A stretch of 64,000 nt of DNA from Listeria ivanovii subsp. ivanovii. Its GTDB lineage: Bacteria; Bacillota; Bacilli; Lactobacillales; Listeriaceae. Of this stretch, positions 24,541-34,117 are shown one piece after another; positions within the stretch are counted from its first letter, which is position 1; the number at the start of each line of letters is the position of its first letter. Under the pieces are notes generated by a model. The model made no database searches, was not told the DNA's origin, and saw only the letters and a list, made by a program, of their open reading frames with translations. Both the position numbers and the translations under genes were made by a program. Location: assembly GCF_900187025.1 (NCBI RefSeq), contig NZ_LT906478.1, forward strand, positions 604,001-668,000, in the 5' to 3' direction.

Positions 24541-24559
24541 GATAGTGAAATTCATTATC
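24541..24559 (+). promoter_or_regulatory. Fur box upstream of frvA
   Basis: GATAGTGAAATTCATTATC matches the 19-bp Fur consensus GATAATGATAATCATTATC at 16 positions. A possible promoter follows (TTGATG 24588, TAATAT/TATAAT 24610-24618). This agrees with the known Fur control of frvA in L. monocytogenes. Confidence 0.75.
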
Positions 24560-24637
24560 AATTAGAAAAATATTTTATCATTTAGCTTGATGTGAATATC
24601 TATAAGTGTTAATATAATTAGTATAAAAGGAATATTT

Positions 24638-24712
24638 ATGCGCATACTTAATTAGAATTATTATTGTTTAATCTGTTTCTCGCGATTGCGAGAGCAGATT
24701 TTTGTGTTTTTA
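24638..24712 (+). promoter_or_regulatory. Leader with mini-ORF and terminator-like hairpin before frvA
   Basis: A five-codon ORF (24638-24655, MRILN) with AAAAGGA upstream is followed by a hairpin: arms 24670-24683 and 24688-24700 with one bulged base, loop ATTT-like, then TTTTTGTGTTTTT. This has the form of an intrinsic terminator 33 bases before frvA. Transcription from the Fur-box promoter would have to pass it, which suggests attenuation or a short separate RNA. Confidence 0.5.
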
Positions 24713-24744
24713 AGGGTAATGCGAATAGTTATCAATTAGAGAGG

Positions 24745-26634
24745 ATGAGCGTGGTGAGGAACTGGATGGAGCGGAATTGGCAATTTGTCACAACTGGAAT
24801 TAGTGGGATTTTGATTATTATCGGTTGTATCGTTGGAAGTGAGGTAGGAAATTTTTGGACAGCAGTGATTTTTCTTAGTGCATTTATTATCGGCGGTTTT
24901 GAGCAAGCAAAAGAAGGAATACAAGCTACGATAAAAACGAAAAAACTAAATGTGGAATTGCTGATGATTTTAGCTGCCACGGGTGCTTCGATAATCGGTT
25001 ATTGGTTTGAAGGGGCCGTACTTATTTTTATTTTTTCCATTAGTGGAGCATTAGAAACGTATACAACAAATAAAAGTAAGCGGGAAATTACGAAATTAAT
25101 GGCATTCCAACCAGAAAAAGCATTTCGGCTACTACCAAATGGAGATATGGAAGAAGTTGCAGCGAAAGATTTGCAGTTGGAGGATATGGTTATCGTACGC
25201 CCGGGCGAAAGTGTGCCGATAGATGGTGTAATTGTACGCGGATCAACCACTTTAAATGAGGCCACAATCAACGGAGAGTCTGTTCCAGCGATGAAAACAG
25301 TTGGTGCAGAGGTGTTTGGTGGAACGGTAAATGTCAGCAGTGCGATTACTGTCAAAGTGACACAAACATTTGATAATACGATTTTCAGTAAAATCATTCG
25401 ACTGGTAGAAACTGCTCAAAATGAACCTTCAAAAACGGCACGATTTATTGAACGATTTGAAGATACGTATGTAAAAGCCGTGCTCTTATTTGTTCTAGTA
25501 ATGATGTTTTTACCACATTTTGTCCTTGGGTGGTCATGGAATGAGACTTTTTATCGTGCCATGGTTTTACTCACGGTAGCATCTCCGTGCGCACTCGTTG
25601 CTTCGGTGACCCCAGCTACACTTGCTGCGATTTCAAATGGAGCACGCCACGGAATCTTGTTTAAAGGTGGGGTTCATTTGGAAAACCTGCGCGGGGTGAA
25701 GGCGATTGCGTTTGATAAGACGGGAACACTGACAAATGGGACGCCGCGACTAACAGATCAATTATTTAAAGCGAATCTGAATGAAAAACGTATTATTAAT
25801 GTGGTTGTTGCGATGGAACGACAATCACTACACCCATTAGCTGCTGCACTTACAAAGGAACTAGAAGCCGAGGTGACGGAAAATTTGGTGGAAATTGAAG
25901 TCATCGATGTGCCTGGCTGGGGTGTAAAAGCAATTTATGAAGGTGAAACTTGGCAAATTGGAAAAGCTGGTTTTGTTGGTGGAGAAGCGGCAAAGCAATT
26001 TTCAGGGGAGGTTTCTGAAAAACTTGCTACTGAAGGGAAAACCATTGTGTATGTGGCGGTAGATAGTGAAGTAATTGCGATGTTTGCACTCAAAGATACT
26101 TGTCGACAAGAAGCAATTCAGGCTGTTCAGGCGTTAAAATCAAAAGGTATCAAAACAATTATGGTAACAGGCGATAATCAACAAACAGGAGAAGCGATTC
26201 AAACGGAGCTTGGAATGGATTACGTCGTTGCGGGCTGTTTACCAGAGAAAAAAGTCGATGTAATAAAAGAGTTATCTGTCACATACGGCAGTGTCGCGAT
26301 GGTTGGTGATGGAATAAATGATGCTCCAGCGCTTGCACATGCAGCTGTTGGCATTGCCATGGGGGAAGGAACGGATATTGCCATGGAAACTGCCGATGTT
26401 GTATTGATGAAAAATGATTTAGAAAAAATTGCCTATGCGTATACACTTTCGGAACGACTTCACAGAATTAGTTGGCAAAATATTTGTTTTGCGATTACAG
26501 TGATAGTTTCCCTAATTGCCGCAAATGTATTTCAATTAATTAATTTGCCATTTGGTGTCGTGGGGCATGAAGGAAGTACAATATTAGTTATTTTGAATGG
26601 TTTAAGGTTGTTAAAAAATAATCGCAAACTATAA
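24745..26634 (+). CDS. frvA: P1B-type heavy-metal ATPase, FrvA (Fe(II) efflux)
   Basis: The ATPase has eight or so membrane helices, the actuator motif TINGESVPAMK, the ion-site motif SPCAL in helix M6, the phosphorylation loop AFDKTGTLTNG, the HP signature SLHPLAAAL and the hinge GDGINDAPALA. SPC without an N-terminal metal-binding domain is typical of the P1B-4 group. In L. monocytogenes the homologue (lmo0641) is FrvA, an iron exporter needed for virulence and haem tolerance. The start is uncertain among ATG 24745, GTG 24751 and GTG 24754; GAGAGG at 24739-24744 best fits the GTGs. A Fur box lies about 200 bases upstream. Confidence 0.87.
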   Translation: MSVVRNWMERNWQFVTTGISGILIIIGCIVGSEVGNFWTAVIFLSAFIIGGFEQAKEGIQATIKTKKLNVELLMILAATGASIIGYWFEGAVLIFIFSISGALETYTTNKSKREITKLMAFQPEKAFRLLPNGDMEEVAAKDLQLEDMVIVRPGESVPIDGVIVRGSTTLNEATINGESVPAMKTVGAEVFGGTVNVSSAITVKVTQTFDNTIFSKIIRLVETAQNEPSKTARFIERFEDTYVKAVLLFVLVMMFLPHFVLGWSWNETFYRAMVLLTVASPCALVASVTPATLAAISNGARHGILFKGGVHLENLRGVKAIAFDKTGTLTNGTPRLTDQLFKANLNEKRIINVVVAMERQSLHPLAAALTKELEAEVTENLVEIEVIDVPGWGVKAIYEGETWQIGKAGFVGGEAAKQFSGEVSEKLATEGKTIVYVAVDSEVIAMFALKDTCRQEAIQAVQALKSKGIKTIMVTGDNQQTGEAIQTELGMDYVVAGCLPEKKVDVIKELSVTYGSVAMVGDGINDAPALAHAAVGIAMGEGTDIAMETADVVLMKNDLEKIAYAYTLSERLHRISWQNICFAITVIVSLIAANVFQLINLPFGVVGHEGSTILVILNGLRLLKNNRKL

Positions 26635-26642
26635 ATTGTTTG

Positions 26643-26695
26643 ACTGCTCATCTATTCTTAGTCTAAGATAGATGAGCAGTTTCCTTTTTTATAAA
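26643..26695 (+). terminator. Terminator of frvA
   Basis: ACTGCTCATCTAT pairs with the inverted ATAGATGAGCAGT (to about 26680), followed by a T-rich tail. Confidence 0.7.
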
Positions 26696-26729
26696 AAGGG
26701 GTATTGCTAGATAGATTGGAGATGAGTAC

Positions 26730-27458
26730 ATGAAGAAAATTAATTGGACACAATGGATTGCACTGTTCGTTTTTGCATCAATGGGTGTTTCTGTCGTATT
26801 TACTATTTATGAAATTTTCACTGCACCAATAAAGCAGCCGGCTACTGGACCGCATGTAACGCTAAGAGGAGACTATATATTTTTACTATTTGAAATTTTA
26901 TTAGGTATTTTTATTTTATTGCTGCCATCTATTATTTCAAGACGATTTAAATTTGAAATACCGGGACTTGTTTATATTTTGTTTATTGTTTTTCTATATG
27001 GATCGATTTACCTTGGAACCGTGCAAAAGTTTTACTCGAACGTACCTTACTGGGACAAGATTCTACATACATTTAGTGGCGCGATGCTAGGTGCGATTGG
27101 TTTTTCTTTTGTCAGTTTACTAAACGCTAATAGTAAAGTAGTGATGAAACTAAAACCTGGATTTATTGCAGTATTTGCTTTCTGTTTTGCAGTAACAATG
27201 GGAGCTTTCTGGGAAGTTTATGAATATACGTTTGATGGCATTATGAATTTAAATATGCAACGTTATAATCTTTCAAACGGAACACCATTAACTGGTCGAG
27301 CAGCCCTAGAAGACACGATGACAGATATTATTGTCGATATTATCGGTGCACTTTTCATCGTCATTGTTGGCTACTTTGCCCTAAAAAAAGGGCGCCCTTG
27401 GATGGAACGCTTTGAATTTAAACGGAAGAATTGGAAAAAAGAATCAAAGAAAAAATAA
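26730..27458 (+). CDS. DUF2238/YjdF-like integral membrane protein
   Basis: The protein is 242 residues with six membrane helices and a basic tail. A conserved polar patch lies in the middle: YWDKILHTFSGAMLGAIGF and later GAFWEVYEYTFDG and LEDTMTDIIVDIIGALF. His, Asp and Glu within helices are characteristic of the YjdF/DUF2238 family. Function is unknown. The gene stands alone, with a terminator after it. Recalled as lmo0642. Confidence 0.75.
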   Translation: MKKINWTQWIALFVFASMGVSVVFTIYEIFTAPIKQPATGPHVTLRGDYIFLLFEILLGIFILLLPSIISRRFKFEIPGLVYILFIVFLYGSIYLGTVQKFYSNVPYWDKILHTFSGAMLGAIGFSFVSLLNANSKVVMKLKPGFIAVFAFCFAVTMGAFWEVYEYTFDGIMNLNMQRYNLSNGTPLTGRAALEDTMTDIIVDIIGALFIVIVGYFALKKGRPWMERFEFKRKNWKKESKKK

Positions 27459-27462
27459 TCAG

Positions 27463-27496
27463 GAAAACACTTGTTCATTCGAGCGGGTGTTTTTTT
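27463..27496 (+). terminator. Terminator of the DUF2238-like gene
   Basis: AACACTTGTTC and GAGCGGGTGTT pair (some wobble) around ATTC, followed by seven T. Confidence 0.65.
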
Positions 27497-27608
27497 GAAC
27501 AATTGATGAACAACATGACAGACAAAATTGGGGCTCGGAAATGATTGACGGTATCTTGGAACTTTCCTACACTTAAAGTGAGCAGGAAAACTATAAAGGA
27601 GTGAGGGA

Positions 27609-28259
27609 ATGTTTTTAGATTCAGGAAATTTAGAGGAAATAAAGAAAGCGCTTCAATTTACGTTTTTTGAAGGGGTAACGACAAATCCAACTATTTTATT
27701 AAAAGAAAATCAACCAAGAAAATCGCATATTACCCAAATTTCTGCCAAATTGGTTTTCGTACAGGCAGCAGGATTATCTGAAGCAGAAATCTGGGAAGAT
27801 GTTCTTCGGATTCAAGCAATTCAACCAGCTGACGGAGTGACTATTGGTTTGAAAATACCAGCCCATGAAGCGGGAATTAAAGTGATTACCAACGTGCGTG
27901 CCAAGTTTCCAGAAGCGACTATTCTAGCAACAGCAATCTTTTCATCTGAGCAAGGCTACATTGCTGCACTTGCAGGAGCAGATTACCTGGCCCCCTACTA
28001 CAATCGTATGGAAGTTAGTGGGTTAGATGCAGCGAAAACAATAGAAGAATTACGTTATGTATTAGACCTACAAGACTTGCAAATGGTGAAAATTATGGGA
28101 GCAAGCTTTAAAAATAGTCGTCAAATCATGCAGGCGCTAGCGAGTGGGGCAGATACGGTTACCATCAGCTATGACCTATTTTTACAAATGATGAATAAAC
28201 CACTAGCGCTTGAAAGTATTGAGAAATTTAACGAGGATAATGAAGCTTTACCTGAATAA
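27609..28259 (+). CDS. Transaldolase-like / fructose-6-phosphate aldolase family protein
   Basis: The 216-residue protein has the short transaldolase (TalC/FSA) fold: MFLDSGNLEEIKKAL, EGVTTNPTILLKE, the Schiff-base Lys in TIGLKIPAHEAGI (about residue 84), ATAIFSSEQGYIAALAGADYLAPYYNRM and a C-terminal MGASFKN patch. It either transfers dihydroxyacetone units in the pentose phosphate pathway or cleaves fructose 6-phosphate; sequence alone does not decide. Ribosome site AAAGGAGTGAGG. Recalled as lmo0643. Confidence 0.88.
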   Translation: MFLDSGNLEEIKKALQFTFFEGVTTNPTILLKENQPRKSHITQISAKLVFVQAAGLSEAEIWEDVLRIQAIQPADGVTIGLKIPAHEAGIKVITNVRAKFPEATILATAIFSSEQGYIAALAGADYLAPYYNRMEVSGLDAAKTIEELRYVLDLQDLQMVKIMGASFKNSRQIMQALASGADTVTISYDLFLQMMNKPLALESIEKFNEDNEALPE

Positions 28260-28263
28260 CAAC

Positions 28264-28301
28264 AAAAGGAAGTATCCATCAAAAAACGGATACTTCCTTT
28301 T
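28264..28301. terminator. Bidirectional terminator (aldolase / ltaP)
   Basis: AAAAGGAAGTATCC and GGATACTTCCTTTT form a perfect 14-bp stem between two convergent genes. Confidence 0.85.
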
Positions 28302-28303
28302 GC

Positions 28304-30145
28304 TTATTTATCTTCATCTCGTAGTGGTAAATTATTTACATAACTATCTGAGTACTGCAAGAGTTTTCGGCTAGCATCGAATTTTTTCTTTACTTCGTTG
28401 GATAACTCTTTATTTGTTCCGTTGTAATTGGTTGCTGCACCAGTTTCGAAGCTTTCGTCTGGTTGATACATGTAGGAATTTGTGAAATAACTTCCTTCTG
28501 GCATCGTGTAACGCTCAGGGACATAGTTATTCGTTGTGTTTAAGATGTCATCGCCAAACATAATTTGGTCACCTGTATTGATGCCAAGCAAGTTCATGAC
28601 AGTTGGCATAATGTCAATTTCGCCACCGACATTTCTTATTTCCCCGGGGTTTTCCATCCCAGGATAATGTAAGAAGAACGGAATGCGGTAGTCGTCTGCT
28701 GGGTCTACTTTTAGCTCAGAGGAACGATTAACGTATTTTTTTTGTTCTTCAGGAAGTTGATCGGTCTTAATAATATGATGATCACCATAGAAAACGACTA
28801 CTGAATCGTCCCAAATACCGCTATCTTTCAATTTTTGAACAAAGGCGCCGAGTTGCTTATCCGCATAATGAATGGCTTCAAAATAATTACCAAGTTCGGT
28901 ATCTTTTAAATCACTCGGTAAATCAATTTCTTTTTTTTTGTCTGGAATATCAAATGGCATATGGCTACTTACGCTAATTAGTTGCGCATAAAATTTTTGG
29001 TTATTTTTGTACTGGTCTTCTAAAATTGGGAAGGCTTTGTTGTACAGAACCTCATCACTTGGCGAAAATCCAATAACATCCTCATCACCAAAGAATTTTC
29101 GATCATAAAAATTATCAAAACCGACGGCTGGATAAAATTCATCACGATTGTAGAAACTAGCATCATTTGTGTGGAAGGTTTCTGTTGCGTAATCATTCTT
29201 ACCGAGCAAACGTGGCATAGACGGAATTACACGGTCGCCATAAGTTTGCGTATTCGTATAATAACCACTTGGGAAGGTAGATGTATAAACCGACCATTCT
29301 GCATCTGCTGTATTTGATTTTGAAACGGTTTGAAAAAATTTGTTAGAATACATCGTTTCGCTTTCTAGGCTATCTAACGTAGGCGTAATCGACTGACCAT
29401 TAATTTCGACATGCGTTAAATTACGTTGGAATGACTCTAATTGAACGATGATAAGATTTTTTCCTTTAGCTGCACCGAAATAATCTGGATTTTTGTTTTG
29501 CTCAACACCTTTAATATCTCGGACGTTTTTTGCAGTAATATCAGCTGCTTTTACATGATCAGAGCCAGTAAGAGCCACGTTAACGTTAAAAGTAAAAATA
29601 CCCATTCGCTTAGCACGTTTAGAGTCACTAATGATATTTTGTTGCATCATGAAATAAGTAAATCCACTAAGTACAAGTAAAATACTAAGGGAAGACATAC
29701 CATAGACCCGGCTAGTTAAACGGAAAGAAGGAAACTCATGTCCTTTTCTAATACGGAAATAAAGGATGATAGGAAGCAATATAATATCCGTAATATAGAG
29801 CCAATCTGTTCCACTAAGTAAACTAGTAGCACTGTTTTTCACTACACCAACTTCACCGATAAGGGAAAAGCTGTGGTAGGTCGGAATTTCATTATAAAAA
29901 CGAGCATAAAGAACGCAAACGAGCATTAAGATACCGACAAATAACGACATTCCAGCATACCAATAAATATGTGAGCGAACTGGTGCAAACAAATGAATAA
30001 GCCCAAGAATTAATACAATGAAAAGGAGATCCATTCCAAGTGCCAGAAAATTGGGGTCTTTAAAAATTTGGAAATAGGCAAAAGTAAACTTACCAATAAT
30101 TAGTAAAAAATAAAATAAAATCAAGTTAATTCCTCTTTCTAGCAT
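28304..30145 (-). CDS. ltaP: Lipoteichoic acid primase LtaP
   Basis: This 613-residue protein has five N-terminal membrane helices and an extracellular sulfatase-fold domain. Visible motifs are KNLIIVQLESFQRN, the catalytic Thr in SKSNTADAEWSVYTS, FYGDHHIIK and GGEIDIMPTVMNLLG. In L. monocytogenes two LtaS-like enzymes exist: LtaS makes the glycerol-phosphate chain and LtaP (lmo0644) adds the first glycerol phosphate to the glycolipid anchor. Genomic position identifies this as LtaP rather than LtaS. It is monocistronic on the minus strand, with a shared terminator at its 3' end. Confidence 0.88.
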   Translation of the reverse strand: MLERGINLILFYFLLIIGKFTFAYFQIFKDPNFLALGMDLLFIVLILGLIHLFAPVRSHIYWYAGMSLFVGILMLVCVLYARFYNEIPTYHSFSLIGEVGVVKNSATSLLSGTDWLYITDIILLPIILYFRIRKGHEFPSFRLTSRVYGMSSLSILLVLSGFTYFMMQQNIISDSKRAKRMGIFTFNVNVALTGSDHVKAADITAKNVRDIKGVEQNKNPDYFGAAKGKNLIIVQLESFQRNLTHVEINGQSITPTLDSLESETMYSNKFFQTVSKSNTADAEWSVYTSTFPSGYYTNTQTYGDRVIPSMPRLLGKNDYATETFHTNDASFYNRDEFYPAVGFDNFYDRKFFGDEDVIGFSPSDEVLYNKAFPILEDQYKNNQKFYAQLISVSSHMPFDIPDKKKEIDLPSDLKDTELGNYFEAIHYADKQLGAFVQKLKDSGIWDDSVVVFYGDHHIIKTDQLPEEQKKYVNRSSELKVDPADDYRIPFFLHYPGMENPGEIRNVGGEIDIMPTVMNLLGINTGDQIMFGDDILNTTNNYVPERYTMPEGSYFTNSYMYQPDESFETGAATNYNGTNKELSNEVKKKFDASRKLLQYSDSYVNNLPLRDEDK

Positions 30146-30358
30146 GCTTTGTGGTAAATACGCACAAATCCATTCCCTCTAATTTTAGCTTATACGAGCA
30201 AACTGTGCAAATCATGAAAGAGGATTCAGAAATATTTAGGTAATAGGTGCTATTTTAGGGAAATATAATTATAAATTGTATTATTTATCACAAAACTATT
30301 GACCTTTAAAGTGTAAAAGTATACTATTTGAGAAGATTGTATAAAGGTAGGAGAAAAA

Positions 30359-31750
30359 ATGAATTCTTTATTTAGAAAAAAGCCATTAAACGAATTACTG
30401 CATAATAAAAGTGGCAGTACACAACTGAAACAAACGCTCGGTCCACTTGATTTAACATTGCTTGGTGTTGGAGCGATTGTTGGGACGGGGATATTTATTT
30501 TACCAGGGACTGTTGCTGCAAAAAGTGCTGGCCCGGCAATTATCTTCTCCTTTGTTATTGCTGCCATTGTTTGTGCCATCGCGGCGATGTGTTATTCAGA
30601 GTTCGCATCGAGCGTTCCTGTTGCCGGGAGTGCTTATACATATGGCTACGTGGTTTTTGGTGAGTTAATTGGTTGGTTGCTAGGTTGGGCGCTTATTTTG
30701 GAATATGGGCTTGCTGTTGCTTCTGTCGCAAGTGGTTGGTCTTCTTATTTAAATGCACTGCTTTCTGGCTTCCATATTACGATTCCGAAAGTGGTATCTG
30801 GCCCTTTTAATCCAGACGTAGGTACATTGATTAATTTACCTGCTATCTTTATCGTACTTATTATTGCTTTTTTACTAACTCTTGGAATAAAAGAGTCAAC
30901 GCGTATTAATACGATTATGGTTGCGATTAAAGTGGGCGTTATCTTATTATTTTTAGTTGTTGGAGTATTTTATGTTAAACCCGATAATTGGCAACCTTTC
31001 ATGCCATTTGGAATAAGTGGTGTGATGAATGGGGCAGCATTAGTATTTTTTGCTTACTTAGGTTTTGATGCTGTTTCTTCAGCCGCAGAAGAGGTGAAAA
31101 ATCCACAGCGAACGATGCCAATTGGAATTATTGGCTCCTTGCTAATTTGTACCGTATTGTATGTAGCTGTTTCGGCTGTTTTAACTGGGATGGTTCCTTA
31201 TACAGATTTAAATGTAACAGACCCAGTTGCATATGCCCTGCAAATAATTCATCAAGACTGGGTGGCGGGAATTGTTTCGCTTGGAGCAGTTGTTGGAATG
31301 ATTACCGTTATTTTGGTTATGAGCTACGGAGCAACAAGGCTTATTTTTGCAATGGGACGTGACGGCCTTTTACCAAAAGTATTAGCAGAAATTAGTGAAA
31401 AGCATCAAACTCCTGTTAAGAATACTTGGATATTTGCAGTGATTGTTGCCATTATCAGTGGCCTTGTACCACTCGATAAACTAGCAGAACTTGTAAATAT
31501 TGGGACCTTACTTGCTTTTATGATGGTGTCAATTGGAATTATCTTCTTACGTAAAAATAAATCGATTCAACAAAGTGGTTTCAAAGTACCGTTCTATCCT
31601 GTGCTACCAGTTGTATCATTCCTGTTATGCGCGTTTTTAATTAGTCGTCTATCGGTTCATACCTGGATTCTTTGTGGTATCTGGTTTGTTATGGGTTTAA
31701 TTGTCTACTTCAGCTATGGTAGAAAACATAGTGAATTGTCGGAAAAATAA
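30359..31750 (+). CDS. Amino acid permease (APC superfamily, CAT-like)
   Basis: The 463-residue transporter has twelve membrane helices. The first helix carries the family signature GAIVGTGIFILPG, and FAYLGFDAVSSAAEEVKNP in helix six is typical of cationic amino-acid transporter (CAT/YfnA) members. The promoter TTGACC (30299) with a TATACT or TACTAT -10 is visible upstream, and GGTAGGAG is the ribosome site. Substrate unknown. Monocistronic. Recalled as lmo0645. Confidence 0.9.
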   Translation: MNSLFRKKPLNELLHNKSGSTQLKQTLGPLDLTLLGVGAIVGTGIFILPGTVAAKSAGPAIIFSFVIAAIVCAIAAMCYSEFASSVPVAGSAYTYGYVVFGELIGWLLGWALILEYGLAVASVASGWSSYLNALLSGFHITIPKVVSGPFNPDVGTLINLPAIFIVLIIAFLLTLGIKESTRINTIMVAIKVGVILLFLVVGVFYVKPDNWQPFMPFGISGVMNGAALVFFAYLGFDAVSSAAEEVKNPQRTMPIGIIGSLLICTVLYVAVSAVLTGMVPYTDLNVTDPVAYALQIIHQDWVAGIVSLGAVVGMITVILVMSYGATRLIFAMGRDGLLPKVLAEISEKHQTPVKNTWIFAVIVAIISGLVPLDKLAELVNIGTLLAFMMVSIGIIFLRKNKSIQQSGFKVPFYPVLPVVSFLLCAFLISRLSVHTWILCGIWFVMGLIVYFSYGRKHSELSEK

Positions 31751-31838
31751 TTAACTTACTTTTTGTAAGTCATTTTGTTGGTAAAGAAGCGTTCCTTATG
31801 TTGTAATGAATATATTACAATAAAAGGAGCGCTTTTAC

Positions 31839-32678
31839 ATGAATAAAATAAATGAGATAATGCGACTTGGTGAAGTGGTACTAAATGTAGGTCATTTAGA
31901 AGAGATGGCAGGATTTTATCAAGAAGTCATAGGTTTAACATTACTGGAAGAAAATGAGCGAGTAGTTCGACTTGGAGTGAGCGGATCAAATGAAGCGCTA
32001 CTTGTTTTACGAAAAATAGATAATGCAGTCGTATCAGAAGTGCCACGGATTGGGCTTTTCCATACTGCTTTTCTTTTACCGACGAGAGAGAGTTTGGCAA
32101 ATGTATTAGTTCATCTGGCAAAATCAGGTTATCCAATTGATGGAGCAGGAGATCATGCTTACAGTGAAGCACTTTATTTGCATGATATAGAAGGAAATGG
32201 AATTGAAATTTATGCAGACCGAGCTAAAGCAAATTGGATGCGTGATGGCGAAGGGAACTTGCCAATGGTGACCGAAGAAGTAGATGTGGATAGTTTGCTT
32301 CGAATTGCTACGGAGGAAACTTTTGCTGGATTGCCTGCTGATACGAAAATTGGTCACGTTCATTTACAAGTCGCTGATGTTGATAAAGCAGAACAGTTTT
32401 ATCTCAGTGCGCTTGGGATGAATTTAACAACGACGATTCCTTCTGCACGTTTTTTTGCAGCAGGCGATTATCACCATCATATTGGAACAAATATGTGGTC
32501 GGGGCGAAAGCTTGAAAATCGGCAGGATCAAGAAGTAGGACTTGCTTGGTTTACCATTATAACTCCGGATAAAGAAGCGATTAGTAAACAGTTGGAAGAA
32601 CAAGGTTATCAAGTGAATCGCTTTGAAAATACGATTTCTGTAATAGATTCTAGTGGGATTATGATTCATTTTAAATAA
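31839..32678 (+). CDS. Glyoxalase/extradiol dioxygenase superfamily protein (CatE-like)
   Basis: The protein is 279 residues with two vicinal-oxygen-chelate modules. His and Glu ligands appear in GEVVLNVGHLEEMAGFYQ, GNGIEIYAD and IGHVHLQVADVDKAEQFY. The layout matches Bacillus CatE/YfiE-type proteins, annotated as catechol 2,3-dioxygenase-like. A true ring-cleavage role in Listeria is unproven. Ribosome site AAAGGAG. A strong terminator follows. Recalled as lmo0646. Confidence 0.82.
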   Translation: MNKINEIMRLGEVVLNVGHLEEMAGFYQEVIGLTLLEENERVVRLGVSGSNEALLVLRKIDNAVVSEVPRIGLFHTAFLLPTRESLANVLVHLAKSGYPIDGAGDHAYSEALYLHDIEGNGIEIYADRAKANWMRDGEGNLPMVTEEVDVDSLLRIATEETFAGLPADTKIGHVHLQVADVDKAEQFYLSALGMNLTTTIPSARFFAAGDYHHHIGTNMWSGRKLENRQDQEVGLAWFTIITPDKEAISKQLEEQGYQVNRFENTISVIDSSGIMIHFK

Positions 32679-32684
32679 AAAAAG

Positions 32685-32721
32685 AACTGTTTAAGCAAAA
32701 AATGCGCTTAAACAGTTTTTT
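32685..32721 (+). terminator. Terminator of the glyoxalase-family gene
   Basis: AACTGTTTAAGC (32685-32696) pairs perfectly with GCTTAAACAGTT (32706-32717), then a T-run. Confidence 0.85.
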
Positions 32722-32761
32722 GATGTAATAATAAGGGAAAGGTACATAAGTATGAATATTT

Positions 32762-33046
32762 TTAATGTCTTCGCTGCATGGTTTTCTTAAGAAGCCAGTT
32801 GCTTGACCCAAAAATGGTTTGGAGAATGAGAAAAATCCCAATTCCAAGATTTAAGTAAGATAGAGCTAATGCGGCATTTTCTGGAAATGCGCTTTGTACA
32901 GCGAGAAAAGTGATGAAGAAGCCGCTGTTTGCACAAAATGCTATCCAAAACCAAGACAAGCCACTGAGCTTGCTTACTACAAAAGAAAGTCCGGACATAA
33001 TCGCAGCTAAGATAAGACCTGTTACTATCATTGATATAAATTCCAT
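32762..33046 (-). CDS. Small three-helix membrane protein
   Basis: The 94-residue product has three hydrophobic helices and a basic tail (KKTMQRRH). I do not recognise a family motif. Two in-frame ATGs exist (33052 and 33046); AAGGAG is eight bases from the second and only two from the first, so 33046 is preferred. It stands alone on the minus strand between two plus-strand genes. Recalled as lmo0647. Confidence 0.65.
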   Translation of the reverse strand: MEFISMIVTGLILAAIMSGLSFVVSKLSGLSWFWIAFCANSGFFITFLAVQSAFPENAALALSYLNLGIGIFLILQTIFGSSNWLLKKTMQRRH

Positions 33047-33143
33047 TTCCATCGCTCCTTTGTCATAAATGAATTATTATTAATAATAATGTAACATAAA
33101 TGAAATATTTTGTAAATAAAATACAAAGAGAGGAGATTCACAG

Positions 33144-34094
33144 ATGATTGAATTTTTTAAGACAACTAATGAAAAAATGGAGCAACTTTCGTCTTTAGAA
33201 GAAGGTTGCTGGGTTAAAGTGACTTCTCCTACAGAAGAAGAAATTGAGCGTCTAAGTAAGGGGATGGACGTTCCAAAACCTTATATTTTAGATGCACTTG
33301 ATTCGGAAGAGCGTTCTCGAATAGAATTAAAACGAGCCGAGGAGGATGTAAGGCACTCGCTTGTTATTGTTGATTGTCCTTATGAATCAGAGGATGAGCT
33401 TGGCTACGCGATGTATGAAACACTTCCGATTGGCATTGTTTTAACAAAAAGCCACCTTGTTACTATTTCCTTACGAGACTTGCCAATCTTGTCGGATGTC
33501 CGTTCGATGAAGTTAGAAGTCTATGATACAACCAATCACAAGCAATTTTTGTTAAAATTATTATATGCCGTTTCTTATTATTACCTCAAATATTTAAATC
33601 AAATCATCAAACAGACAAATAATTTAGAATTACAGATCAAACAATCCATGAAAAACGAGCAACTCTATGCGTTTATGGCTGTTCAGAAAAGTTTAGTTTT
33701 TTTTGCAACAGCGCTTCAATCTAATAAAGCAATCCTCGATAAAATGGAAGATGTCGAACATTTTATGCAGCAAGAAGAAAATCATGATTTACTCAGAGAT
33801 GTTATTATTGAAAATAAACAAGCAATTGCGATGACGGACACATATACACAAATCATTAGCGGAATGTCGGATGTATTTTCATCAGTTATTTCTAATAATC
33901 TAAATATTGTTATGAAATTTTTAACTTCTTTTACGATTATTTTATCATTACCAACCATTGTAGCAAGTATTTATGGGATGAATATTAAGCTACCATTTAT
34001 GCATAACGATCACGCATTTGCATTAATTCTTTTATTTACGCTACTAATCACAACGGGAGTAACAGTGATTTTTTGGCGTAGAAAATACTTTTAA
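33144..34094 (+). CDS. CorA-family divalent cation transporter
   Basis: This 316-residue protein has a large cytosolic N-terminal domain and two C-terminal helices with the YGMN signature (ASIYGMNIKLPFMHNDHAF), the selectivity motif of CorA Mg/Co channels. Length and a charged helix (about residues 140-230) fit the pentameric funnel. Ribosome site AGAGGAG. It is the first of four consecutive plus-strand genes with short gaps, the others being GntR, YhgE/Pip and GntR, but no shared function is known. Recalled as lmo0648. Confidence 0.9.
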   Translation: MIEFFKTTNEKMEQLSSLEEGCWVKVTSPTEEEIERLSKGMDVPKPYILDALDSEERSRIELKRAEEDVRHSLVIVDCPYESEDELGYAMYETLPIGIVLTKSHLVTISLRDLPILSDVRSMKLEVYDTTNHKQFLLKLLYAVSYYYLKYLNQIIKQTNNLELQIKQSMKNEQLYAFMAVQKSLVFFATALQSNKAILDKMEDVEHFMQQEENHDLLRDVIIENKQAIAMTDTYTQIISGMSDVFSSVISNNLNIVMKFLTSFTIILSLPTIVASIYGMNIKLPFMHNDHAFALILLFTLLITTGVTVIFWRRKYF

Positions 34095-34117
34095 ATATAG
34101 AAAACGGGGGAATAAGC

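Noticed and set aside
24664-24744. Longer N-terminus for the FrvA ATPase
   Set aside because: The extension covers the terminator-like hairpin, has no ribosome site and no family similarity.
24999-25397. Minus-strand ORF of 132 codons inside frvA
   Set aside because: Antisense shadow of a confident P-type ATPase, with no independent signals.
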